DNA of 35,553 nt from Streptomyces apricus (GTDB lineage: Bacteria; Actinomycetota; Actinomycetes; Streptomycetales; Streptomycetaceae), in assembly GCF_008369065.1 (NCBI RefSeq), contig NZ_VDFC01000046.1, positions 586,982 to 622,534 on the forward strand. The letters are read 5' to 3'. The position numbers were made by a program, and so were the translations under genes. Shown one piece after another: positions 1 to 11,074 of this stretch. Each line of letters opens with the position of its first letter. Within the stretch, counting starts at the first letter, position 1. The notes under the pieces are model-generated. The model ran no database searches, was not told the DNA's origin, and was given only the letters and a program-made list of their open reading frames with translations.

Positions 1-1168
1 GCACCCCCGCCTCCCGCAGCGCGGGCAACGCGGCCACGGCCCGCAGCTCGTCCTCCCCCAGCAACGACACGATCGGCAGCAGCGACTCCCACAGGTCCTG
101 CTCGGCGGTGGCCCGGATCAGCGAGTCGAGCCGCGCCTCGGGCTGCGCCGCGGTCAGCGAGGCGATCCGCGCCCGCTGGTCCCCCGCCATGCCGGCGACG
201 GCCAGCGCCTGCGGCCACAGGGCGTGGTCGGCGGCGGCCGCGATGACCGCGGAGAGCCGCTCGTCGTCCAGCAGGGCGACGATGTGCCCGAGCCGCTCGG
301 GGTGGTCGATGACGAACCCCGTACGCAGCAGAGTCGTTTCCTCCAGCCGCGGCAGGATGCTGCGCAGGGCCGAGTCCCGCAGGTGCCCGACGAACCGCCC
401 CATCGTGAGGTGGTCGCCGCGCTCGGCGAGGACGAGGGCGATGCGCACGACGAGGTCGTCGTCCAGCAGGCCCATGATCCCGGCGATCCGGCGCGGGTCG
501 ACGTGGTGGCAGCAGCGGGCCGTGAACGCGGCCGGGAGCCGGTCGATGATCTCGGCCGCGCGGCCCGGTTCGAGGCGCCCGGCGAGCGCGGCGGCCAGCC
601 GTGGCCCCAGGGCCTTCTGCGAGATGCCCGCGGCGACCCCGGCGGGCAGCAGCCGCGTCATGCCGGCGACGCGGTCGTACAGCCCGCGGTCGTCGTCGAA
701 GAGCGCGGCGACGGCCCGCTCGCGGAAGAGGCGCACGTCGTCGGCGGGCAGCTCTTCGAGGAAGGCCAGCCGCCCCGGCTCGACGTCCAGCAGCCGGGCG
801 AGCTTCAACGCCTCGGCCCTGCGCCGCAGAACATCACCGTACGCACTGTCACCGTGCGAGCCGTCACCCTGCGAGGCGCCCTCGTGCGGGCCGCCGCCAT
901 CCGGGCCGTCACCCTGCGGGACGCCGTCACACGAAGCGCCCTCGTGCAGGACGCCCTCCTGCGGACCGCCGCCGTCCGGGCCGTCACCCTGCGGGACGCC
1001 CTGGTGCGAGGCGCCGTCGTGTGAGGCGCCCTCGTGCGGGCCACCGCCGTCCGGGCCGTCACCCTGCGGCACGCCGTGGTGCGAGGCGCCCTCGTGCGGG
1101 CCGTCACCCTGCAGGCCACCGCCGTGCGAGGCGCCGTCACGCGAAGCGCCCCCGTCCGAGATCTCCAT
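1..1168 (-). CDS. Hypothetical helical protein with N-terminal pentapeptide-type repeats (3' end outside window)
   Basis: The frame opens at an ATG (1168-1166) and stays open to the left edge, giving 389 residues without a stop, so the C-terminus is missing. Residues 6-111 are low complexity, rich in Gly, Asp, His, Pro and Ser, built on five-residue units such as GASHD, GVPQG, DGPDG and GGPHE. Residues 115-389 are ordinary, Leu/Ala-rich and predicted helical. Stretches such as RAAEIIDRLPAAF (203-215) and RIAGIMGLLDDDLVVRIA (227-244) resemble the superhelical MgtE-N/FliG-like fold, but no transport domain is seen and the resemblance is weak. It starts 5 bp after the upstream 74-aa gene, so the two are probably co-transcribed. 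The opposite strand is also open over this stretch, but its products are Arg/Ser/Pro-rich, as expected of a GC-rich shadow. Function unknown. Confidence 0.7.
   Translation of the reverse strand, partial: MEISDGGASRDGASHGGGLQGDGPHEGASHHGVPQGDGPDGGGPHEGASHDGASHQGVPQGDGPDGGGPQEGVLHEGASCDGVPQGDGPDGGGPHEGASQGDGSHGDSAYGDVLRRRAEALKLARLLDVEPGRLAFLEELPADDVRLFRERAVAALFDDDRGLYDRVAGMTRLLPAGVAAGISQKALGPRLAAALAGRLEPGRAAEIIDRLPAAFTARCCHHVDPRRIAGIMGLLDDDLVVRIALVLAERGDHLTMGRFVGHLRDSALRSILPRLEETTLLRTGFVIDHPERLGHIVALLDDERLSAVIAAAADHALWPQALAVAGMAGDQRARIASLTAAQPEARLDSLIRATAEQDLWESLLPIVSLLGEDELRAVAALPALREAGV
836..1153 (-). repeat. In-gene degenerate 15-bp/75-bp repeat array
   Basis: The segment CCGTCACCCT (plus strand) recurs at 861, 906, 981, 1056 and 1101, with spacings of 45, 75, 75 and 45 bp. 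All spacings are multiples of 15 bp, that is of five codons. The encoded units follow the pattern G-[AVG]-[SP]-[HQD]-x and are grouped into a 25-residue higher-order repeat or a shortened 15-residue form. Because every unit is a multiple of three, expansion or contraction keeps the frame. Confidence 0.75.
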
Positions 1169-1173
1169 GCCCG

Positions 1174-1398
1174 CTACCCCTGCGGAAACAGCATCCGGCG
1201 GACGGGTTCCCTGGTCAGGGCCGGTACGAGGGTGAGGGCGTCCTCGACGGCCTCGTCCAGGCCGGACGCCCGCCGCTCCCGGGCCCGGCGCAGCGACCCG
1301 GCCAGCAGCAGGGCCTGCGGCCCGTCCAGCGCGGCGAAGCCGTCCGGCAGCGGACCACCCAATTCCGCTCGCAACAGCGCCAGTTCCTCCGCGCTCAC
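1174..1398 (-). CDS. Small hypothetical protein, 74 aa
   Basis: It starts at GTG (1398-1396) and ends at TAG (1176-1174). The product begins (V)SAEELALLRAELGG, is predicted helical and soluble, and has no signal peptide or membrane segment. A possible ribosome-binding site, GGGGAGGG, lies about 6 bp upstream of the GTG. The frame extends further upstream, but that part runs into the divergent chitosanase gene and looks like shadow sequence, so the GTG is preferred. The next minus-strand gene starts 5 bp after the stop, suggesting a two-gene operon. The family is not recognised. It could be a small partner of the downstream helical protein, but only the position supports this. Confidence 0.6.
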   Translation of the reverse strand: MSAEELALLRAELGGPLPDGFAALDGPQALLLAGSLRRARERRASGLDEAVEDALTLVPALTREPVRRMLFPQG

Positions 1399-1459
1399 AG
1401 GCCCTCCCCGGCGCTCACAGACAGTCCACCCGATGCGGCACGGCACCCTGCGGCGATCG

Positions 1460-1465
1460 TACTCT
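1460..1465 (+). promoter_or_regulatory. Candidate -10 element for a leaderless chitosanase transcript
   Basis: TACTCT lies 6 bp before the ATG at 1472. No ribosome-binding site is visible in front of this ATG. Actinobacterial leaderless genes commonly have a TANNNT element 6-8 bp upstream of the start codon, which fits. No convincing -35 is seen. Confidence 0.35.
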
Positions 1466-1471
1466 TTGCGC

Positions 1472-2314
1472 ATGAAACGCGCTGGCCGTCTCCTGTTCGC
1501 CCTCGTCCCCCTCGTCGCGGTGGCGGCCTGCTCCGGCGGATCCGGCGCATCCGGCGGGAAGGGCGACGGCGTGCGGACGGAGGCCCGGTCCAGCGCCGCG
1601 GCCGCCTCCGGGGCCGAGGGGCTGGACGCGCCGGACAAGAAGGACCTGGCGCAGCGGATCGTGTCCAGCGCGGAGAACTCCAGCCTCGACTGGCGCGCCC
1701 AGTACGACTACGTGGAGGACATCGGCGACGGACGCGGGTACACCGCGGGCATCATCGGCTTCACCACCGGTACGCACGACCTGCTCGTCCTGGTCGAGCG
1801 CTACACGAAGTCCCACCCGGACAACGCCCTGGCCCGCTACCTGCCCGCCCTGCGGGAGGTGGACGGCTCCGACTCCCACGACGGTCTGGGGGCCGGCTTC
1901 GAGGCGGCCTGGAAGGCGGAGTCGAAGAAGCCGGCGTTCAAGCGCGCACAGGACGCCGAGCGGGACCGGGTGTACTTCGACCCGGCGGTCCGGCTGGCGA
2001 AGCGCGACGGCCTGGGCGCGCTGGGCCAGTTCGTCTACTACGACGCCATGGTGATGCACGGGCCCGGCACCGACCCCGGGTTCTACGGCATCCGCAAGCG
2101 GGCCATGGCCGAGGCGGACACCCCCGCGGAGGGCGGCAGGGAGAAGGCGTACCTGGACATCTTCCTGGACGTGCGCCGCAGCACGATGAAGGAGGAGGGC
2201 CGCGACACCTCCCGCGTGGACACGGCCCAGCGCCGCTTCCTCTACGACGGCAACCTGGACCTGGAGACCCCGCTGGAGTGGGAGGTCTACGGCACCACGT
2301 ACCGCGTGCCCTAG
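1472..2314 (+). CDS. GH46 chitosanase, predicted lipoprotein
   Basis: A 280-aa secreted endo-chitosanase that hydrolyses beta-1,4 glucosamine linkages. Residues 1-20 form a lipoprotein signal peptide with lipobox VAAC and lipid-modified Cys20. A short Gly/Ser linker follows, and the GH46 catalytic domain starts near residue 50. The motifs match the well-studied Streptomyces N174 chitosanase: SSAENSSLDW carries the proposed acid Glu68, and EDIGDGRGYT carries Asp86, with the 18-residue spacing of Glu22/Asp40 in that enzyme. GLGALGQFVYYDA and GNLDLETPLEWEVYG are further family blocks. The ATG at 1472 is chosen because it gives a normal lipoprotein signal; an in-frame ATG at 1433 would add 13 residues ahead of it. 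The lipobox suggests the enzyme is tethered outside the membrane rather than freely secreted. It is divergent from the gene pair to its left. Confidence 0.93.
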   Translation: MKRAGRLLFALVPLVAVAACSGGSGASGGKGDGVRTEARSSAAAASGAEGLDAPDKKDLAQRIVSSAENSSLDWRAQYDYVEDIGDGRGYTAGIIGFTTGTHDLLVLVERYTKSHPDNALARYLPALREVDGSDSHDGLGAGFEAAWKAESKKPAFKRAQDAERDRVYFDPAVRLAKRDGLGALGQFVYYDAMVMHGPGTDPGFYGIRKRAMAEADTPAEGGREKAYLDIFLDVRRSTMKEEGRDTSRVDTAQRRFLYDGNLDLETPLEWEVYGTTYRVP

Positions 2315-2425
2315 CGCTCCGGTGCGAGGGGATAGCCGCTCACGCCCGCTATTGACGCAGCGGCACACCTCATCGACGTTGAGCACCTCACCACCAGTGG
2401 AGGAACGCCGTCGATAGGGGGAGGC

Positions 2426-3505
2426 ATGACAACCGATACGGCCGCGGGTCCGGGGTTCGGCCCGTACCAGGTCGGCCCGGAGGTGCAGGCGGGTCTGGTA
2501 CAGCTGGCGGGCAAGGGACCGAAGGCCGTGCAGTACACGGAGGTGGACGGGCAGCCCGTCTTCGAGGGCGACATCATCCTCGACCTCATCGAGTCGAAGC
2601 AGGTCAACGCCGCCGAGGCGGTGGCGCTGGAGGAGAACGGGGCCATCATTCCCGGCCAGCAGTTCCGCTGGCCGAACGGAGTGGTCCCGTACGAGATCGA
2701 CGCGGCGCTGCCCGACCAGGCCCGGGTGACCGGAGCGATCGAGCACTGGCAGCGCAACACCCGTGTCCGCTTCGTGCGGCGCACCGCCGACAACCAGGAC
2801 CAGTACCCGGACTTCGTCCGCTTCCGCCCGGGTTCCGGCTGCAGTTCGTCCGTGGGCAGGCGGGGTGCCGTCCAGCAGATCACGCTGGGCGCGGGCTGTG
2901 AGCTCGGCGCGGCCATCCACGAGATCGGGCACGCGGTCGGGCTGTGGCACGAACAGAGCCGGGAGGACCGGGACAGCTTCGTCACCATCAACTGGCAGAA
3001 CATCGAGCAGGGGTTCGCGCACAACTTCAACCAGCACATCACCGACGGCGACGACGTCGGCGCGTACGACTACCACTCGATCATGCACTACCCGCGCTGG
3101 GCGTTCTCCAGCAACAACCAGGACACCATCGTGCCCCTGCAGAACGTCGAGATCGGGCAGCGGGCGGGGCTGAGCCCCGGGGACTGCCTGGCCGTACGGA
3201 CGATGTACGCGAACCTGGAGTCGGCGGCGCGCTTCTCGGGTGTCCAGTTCTCCGGGCGGGTCGAGGCCGGGCAGGTGGGGCGGTGGTTCACGCACAGCTG
3301 GCCGTCGCACTGGTACGTCGTCTGGACCGTGGTGCCGACCGCGCCCGTGGTGGACGGGGACGCGCAGATCGAGAGCAGCGTCCAGGTGACCCGGCAGTCC
3401 GGCGGGCTGCTCAAGTACTTCCTGAACATCCGCAACCTGACGGGCGGACCGGTCGACGTCCAGGCCCGCTACGACGTGCTCGGCTGGGGCGCCAACGCCA
3501 CCTGA
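2426..3505 (+). CDS. Astacin-family (M12A) zinc metalloprotease with C-terminal accessory domain, no signal peptide
   Basis: A 359-aa protein. The zinc site HEIGHAVGLWHEQSRED (165-181) is the extended astacin signature, with ligands His165, His169 and His175 and catalytic Glu166. The Met-turn is SIMHY (218-222). Ahead of the catalytic domain, FEGD (46-49) matches the FxGD aspartate-switch motif of astacin propeptides, which keeps the zymogen inactive. RWPNGVVPYEID (81-92) is a typical start of the catalytic domain. Residues 273-352 form a separate domain that recurs as its own gene at 3788-4048. The N-terminus, MTTDTAAGPGFGPYQ, has no hydrophobic signal, which is unexpected for a zymogen-type astacin. 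The purine-rich GGGGGAGG sits just before the ATG. The gene leads a plus-strand cassette, with the next start 13 bp after its stop. Confidence 0.9.
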   Translation: MTTDTAAGPGFGPYQVGPEVQAGLVQLAGKGPKAVQYTEVDGQPVFEGDIILDLIESKQVNAAEAVALEENGAIIPGQQFRWPNGVVPYEIDAALPDQARVTGAIEHWQRNTRVRFVRRTADNQDQYPDFVRFRPGSGCSSSVGRRGAVQQITLGAGCELGAAIHEIGHAVGLWHEQSREDRDSFVTINWQNIEQGFAHNFNQHITDGDDVGAYDYHSIMHYPRWAFSSNNQDTIVPLQNVEIGQRAGLSPGDCLAVRTMYANLESAARFSGVQFSGRVEAGQVGRWFTHSWPSHWYVVWTVVPTAPVVDGDAQIESSVQVTRQSGGLLKYFLNIRNLTGGPVDVQARYDVLGWGANAT

Positions 3506-3518
3506 CAGGGGAGGTCAC

Positions 3519-3791
3519 GTGCAACCGACAGGAATTCAGGCCGTGTCCGAGATCTGGGCCGACGCGGACGACGCCGGCCCCGCGCCGGACCTGGGCGCCG
3601 CGTCCGTCACCCCGGCGGGGCTGGTCGTCACCGGGACGGGCAGCGGTATCGGCGGACCCGCGTTCGCGGGCGCCGGGTACGCGCCGCTGGGCGGGGCGGA
3701 GGACGGCGGGTCCGTGGGGAACGTCCCCGCGGCGGAGAGTCTCAAGGACGGCGGGGCCGCGCCCGAGGCCCCGGAAGGGGGAGGATCGTGA
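3519..3791 (+). CDS. Small acidic Gly/Ala-rich protein of the astacin cassette, 90 aa
   Basis: It starts at GTG (3519), with GGGGAGG at 3508-3514, and ends at TGA (3789-3791). It shares four bases (GTGA) with the next gene, so translation is probably coupled. The N-terminus, QPTGIQAVSEIWADADD, is ordinary. The rest is Gly, Ala, Pro, Asp and Glu-rich, looks disordered, and has no Cys, signal peptide or membrane segment. The middle, TPAGLVVTGTGSGIGG, is mildly hydrophobic. An in-frame GTG at 3543 is an alternative start. The family is not recognised. Its place between a protease and a copy of the protease's accessory domain makes it a possible substrate, propeptide-like inhibitor or linker, but this is inference only. 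Confidence 0.6.
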   Translation: MQPTGIQAVSEIWADADDAGPAPDLGAASVTPAGLVVTGTGSGIGGPAFAGAGYAPLGGAEDGGSVGNVPAAESLKDGGAAPEAPEGGGS

Positions 3792-4048
3792 TTCTGGGTG
3801 TGCAGTTCCGTGGTCAGGTGCCGGCGAACACGAGCCGGCGGTGGTTCACGCACAGCTGGCCGGAGGCGTGGCGGGTCGACTGGACGGTCGTGCCGACCTG
3901 GCCCCTGGTGGACGGCAACGCGCAGGTCGAGTGGAAGGTGCAGGTCGACCGTCAGGCGTCCAGCCTGGTGAAGTACTTCATCGAGATCCGCAATCTGACG
4001 GGCGGGCCGGTCGACATCGAGGCCCGGTACGCGGTGCTCAACTCCTGA
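3788..4048 (+). CDS. Free-standing copy of the astacin C-terminal domain, 86 aa
   Basis: The start GTG (3788) overlaps the preceding stop by four bases. Residues 5-84 align without gaps to residues 273-352 of the astacin two genes upstream. I count 53 identities in 80 positions, including RWFTHSW, WTVVPT and IRNLTGGPVD. The DNA also shares an exact 24-base stretch (3281-3304 and 3839-3862), so this looks like a local duplication of the domain into its own gene. Alternating hydrophobic residues and conserved Trp suggest a small beta-sandwich. No signal peptide or Cys is present. It may bind the same ligand as the protease's accessory domain, compete with it, or form a complex with the protease. 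Function unknown. Confidence 0.75.
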   Translation: MILGVQFRGQVPANTSRRWFTHSWPEAWRVDWTVVPTWPLVDGNAQVEWKVQVDRQASSLVKYFIEIRNLTGGPVDIEARYAVLNS

Positions 4049-4087
4049 GCGACGGCGGGTGACGGTGCACGGCGGGAAGGGGTCGGG

Positions 4088-4438
4088 ATGACGACGGTCA
4101 GCGGGCAGGTGCTGGTGACGCCCCGTCTCGGCCCCTTCCGGGACGCGGTGCTGCGGGTGCGGGTGCTGGACGTCACGCAGGCGGACGCGCCCGCGCGCGA
4201 ACTCGCCGCGGTGGTCGTCGAGCACTTCACGTACGACGGGGAGGGCACGGTGAGCGTGCCCTTCCGGCTGTCGGCCGAGTGGGGCGCGCGCCGGCGCGTC
4301 GTCGTCGACGCGCACCTGGACCGCTCCGGGAGCGGCACGGTCGACACGGGCGACGCGCTGACCGTGGAGTCGTCGCCGGTGACCCATCAGGAGACCCCGG
4401 TGACCGTCCGCCTGCGCCCCGTTCCGCCGCCCGCCTGA
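4088..4438 (+). CDS. YbaY/YscW-like beta-domain protein with an EF-hand-type loop, 116 aa
   Basis: It starts at ATG (4088), with GGGAAGGGG about 6 bp upstream. The order of blocks, VSGQVLV, VRVLDVTQADAPARELA, VPFRLS, RRVVVDAHLD and VTVRLRPV, resembles the YscW/YbaY beta-sandwich family. In that family the phrase on a DVS.ADAP pattern is typical, and members are usually lipoproteins. Here there is no signal peptide or lipobox. Residues 78-89, DRSGSGTVDTGD, fit a canonical 12-residue EF-hand calcium loop, with oxygen ligands at positions 1, 3, 5, 9 and 12 and Gly at 6. It lies 39 bp after the duplicated-domain gene, on the same strand, and is probably the last gene of the cassette. The family match is by eye only. 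Confidence 0.6.
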   Translation: MTTVSGQVLVTPRLGPFRDAVLRVRVLDVTQADAPARELAAVVVEHFTYDGEGTVSVPFRLSAEWGARRRVVVDAHLDRSGSGTVDTGDALTVESSPVTHQETPVTVRLRPVPPPA

Positions 4439-4440
4439 TC

Positions 4441-4480
4441 CCCCGTGATTCCCCGTGATCCCCCGTGATCCCCCGTGGCC
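4441..4480. repeat. 10-bp tandem repeat (CCCCGTGATC), about four units
   Basis: Units at 4441, 4451, 4461 and 4471 read CCCCGTGATT, CCCCGTGATC, CCCCGTGATC and CCCCGTGGCC. The array begins two bases after the last stop codon of the astacin cassette, between the convergent cassette and gltD. Confidence 0.8.
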
Positions 4481-4537
4481 GGACGCACCACGGCGCCCAC
4501 CAGGTCCGGTCGGGGACAAGGGCAGGCGCCGCGCTCA

Positions 4538-4561
4538 GTTCCGTACGCCGTTGTACGGGAC
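4538..4561 (+). terminator. Hairpin between astacin cassette and gltD
   Basis: GTTCCGTAC (4538-4546) pairs with GTACGGGAC (4553-4561) around a 6-base loop. As plus-strand RNA all nine pairs form, one of them G-U. As minus-strand RNA one pair is a C-A mismatch, so it suits the plus-strand cassette better. No U-run follows, as is usual for high-GC actinobacteria. Confidence 0.45.
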
Positions 4562-4597
4562 GTCTGTTGGGGTGGAGCGTCGGACCGTCGTGGGGTG

Positions 4598-6050
4598 TCA
4601 GACCATCAGCGAACGGTCCGTGGGCCGCACCGGCGCCGGCAGTTCGCTGGCACCGGTCAGGAAGCGGTCGACCCCGCGGGCGGCCGAGCGGCCCTCCGCG
4701 ATGGCCCACACGATGAGGGACTGGCCGCGCCCGGCGTCACCGGCGACGAACACGCCGGGGACGTTGGTCGCGTAGTCGGCGTCGCGCGCGATGTTGCCGC
4801 GCTCGTCCAGTTCGAGGGCGAACTGGGAGACCAGTCCGTTCGCCTGGTCGGTGCCGGTGAAGCCCATGGCGAGGGTGACCAGCTGGGCGGGGATCTTGCG
4901 CTCCGTGCCCGGCTTCTGGGTCAGCTTGCCGTCGACGAACTCGACCTCGACGAGGTGCAGCCACTGGACGTTGCCGTCCTCGTCGCCCTCGAAGTGGGTG
5001 GTGGAGACGGAGTAGACCCGCTCGCCGCCCTCCTCGTGCGCGGAGGTCACCTTGTAGAGCATGGGGAACGTCGGCCAGGGCTGGTGCGGGGCCCGGTCCG
5101 CGCTCGGCTGGGGCATGATCTCCAGCTGCGTGACGGAGGCGGCGCCCTGGCGGTGGGCGGTGCCCACGCAGTCCGCGCCGGTGTCGCCGCCGCCGATGAC
5201 GACGACGTGCTTGCCCGCGGCGGTGATGGGGGGCGCCACGAAGTCGCCCTCCTGCACCTTGTTGGCGAGCGGCAGGTACTCCATCGCGAAGTGGATGCCG
5301 TTCAGCTCGCGCCCGGGGACCGGCAGGTCGCGGGAGACGGTCGCGCCGGCCGCGATCACCACGGCGTCGTAGCGCTTGCGCAGGTCGGTGGCCTTGAGGT
5401 CGCGGCCGATCTCGACGCCCGTGCGGAAGCGGGTGCCCTCCGCGCGCATCTGCTCGATGCGGCGGTTGATGTGCCGCTTCTCCATCTTGAACTCGGGGAT
5501 GCCGTAGCGCAGCAGGCCGCCGACGCGGTCGGCGCGCTCGTAGACCGCGACCGTGTGGCCCGCCCGGGTCAGCTGCTGGGCGGCGGCCAGGCCCGCGGGG
5601 CCCGAGCCGATGACGGCGACCGTCTTGCCGGACAGGCGCTCGGGGATCTGCGGGGCGACGTCCCCGCTGTCCCACGCCTTGTCGATGATCGAGACCTCGA
5701 CGTTCTTGATGGTCACGGGCGGCTGGTTGATGCCCAGCACGCAGGCCGACTCACAGGGGGCGGGGCACAGCCGGCCGGTGAACTCCGGGAAGTTGTTCGT
5801 GGCGTGCAGCCGGTCGGAGGCGGCGGACCAGTCCTCGCGGTAGGCGAAGTCGTTCCACTCGGGGATGAGGTTCCCCAGCGGACAGCCGTTGTGACAGAAC
5901 GGGATGCCGCAGTCCATGCAGCGCGAGGCCTGCGTGGGGATGATCGGCAGGAGGGAGCCCGGGACGTAGACCTCGTTCCAGTCCTTGACGCGCTCCTCGA
6001 CGGGGCGGGTCCTGGCGACCTCTCGCCCGTGGTTCAGAAAGCCCTTGGGA

Positions 6051-6058
<8 letters not shown>
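4598..6058 (-). CDS. gltD: Glutamate synthase (NADPH) small subunit
   Basis: A 486-aa beta subunit of GOGAT. It passes electrons from NADPH through FAD and iron-sulphur centres to the large subunit, which makes glutamate from glutamine and 2-oxoglutarate. Cys47, Cys50, Cys55 and Cys59 ([13 protein letters not shown]) and Cys98, Cys102 and Cys106 (CPAPCESAC) are the iron-sulphur ligands. [12 protein letters not shown] (149-160) is the FAD-binding Rossmann motif, and [11 protein letters not shown] is the NAD(P)H site. The length is normal for the family. The ATG (6058-6056) overlaps the gltB stop by 8 bases, so the subunits are translationally coupled. It is the last gene of the gltBD operon and converges on the plus-strand astacin cassette. 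Confidence 0.97.
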
Positions 6059-10673
<4,615 letters not shown>

Positions 10674-10746
10674 CGGCTCTCCCGTCGTCGTCGTGGCATA
10701 TGCATAGAGCAGAGGGACGACGTTGGCCCTGAGCGAGAGGTGCAAA

Positions 10747-10762
10747 ATTTCGTGCAGGTTAC
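10747..10762 (-). promoter_or_regulatory. Candidate GlnR box upstream of gltB
   Basis: The minus strand reads GTAAC-CTGCAC-GAAAT. The actinobacterial GlnR consensus is gTnAC-n6-GaAAc, so both half-sites and the 6-base spacing fit, with one mismatch at the last position. It lies 74-89 bp ahead of the gltB start codon, a suitable place for nitrogen control of GOGAT. Direct GlnR control of gltB is an inference from this match. Confidence 0.5.
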
Positions 10763-10806
10763 ATGATGGAACGGTTCTCGTGAACCGGATACCGCGTTCC
10801 ATCATG
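10762..10806. promoter_or_regulatory. Large inverted repeat in the gltB upstream region
   Basis: CATGATGGAACG (10762-10773) is the exact reverse complement of CGTTCCATCATG (10795-10806). A smaller hairpin, GGTTC-TCGT-GAACC (10773-10786), sits between the arms. It abuts the GlnR-like box. It may be a dimeric regulator's operator or an RNA hairpin in the gltB leader. Confidence 0.6.
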
Positions 10807-11074
10807 CGGACGCCGTGGGTCGCGTCGGGGAGCACCGCTCGTGGCGGCTGGAAGGGGGAACCTTTCCGGACAGATCGATGACCGGCGGTCCCGGTGCGGC
10901 GGGCAACGTCACCCATCGCGTGTGATGTACGGCTTGCTGTGCGGCTCACGGTGCGGTGCGGGCGTCATTGCCCGAAGCGCTTACGGGTCATGCCCAGTGG
11001 TTAAGCGTTCGAAACCGCCGAGTAACGGCTACTTATGCAGTCCCTTGCATAGCTGCTCGACCAGGCGGTACCGG

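Larger units (their letters stand above)
10674..11074 (-). other. Non-coding region upstream of gltB (401 bp)
   Basis: No convincing gene is seen on either strand. It holds the gltB ribosome-binding site, a GlnR-like box (10747-10762), a large inverted repeat (10762-10806) and a small palindrome TATGCA-N6-TGCATA (11034-11051) just after the VIT1-like stop. A near-palindromic TATGCATA lies about 20 bp before the gltB start. Base composition is clearly more AT-rich than the flanking genes around 10740-10810 and 10980-11060, as expected for promoter DNA. Confidence 0.7.

Noticed and set aside
836..1153. CRISPR array
   Set aside because: The repeats are 15-bp units without unique spacers and lie inside a coding frame in multiples of three.
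108..1235. Long plus-strand frames opposite the left-edge gene
   Set aside because: The products are Arg/Ser/Pro-rich and low in ordinary residues. The minus-strand frame gives a normal helical protein and has a tight upstream partner.
10674..10949. Longer N-terminus for gltB
   Set aside because: The added residues include the GlnR-like box and inverted repeat and would give an abnormally long propeptide before Cys39.
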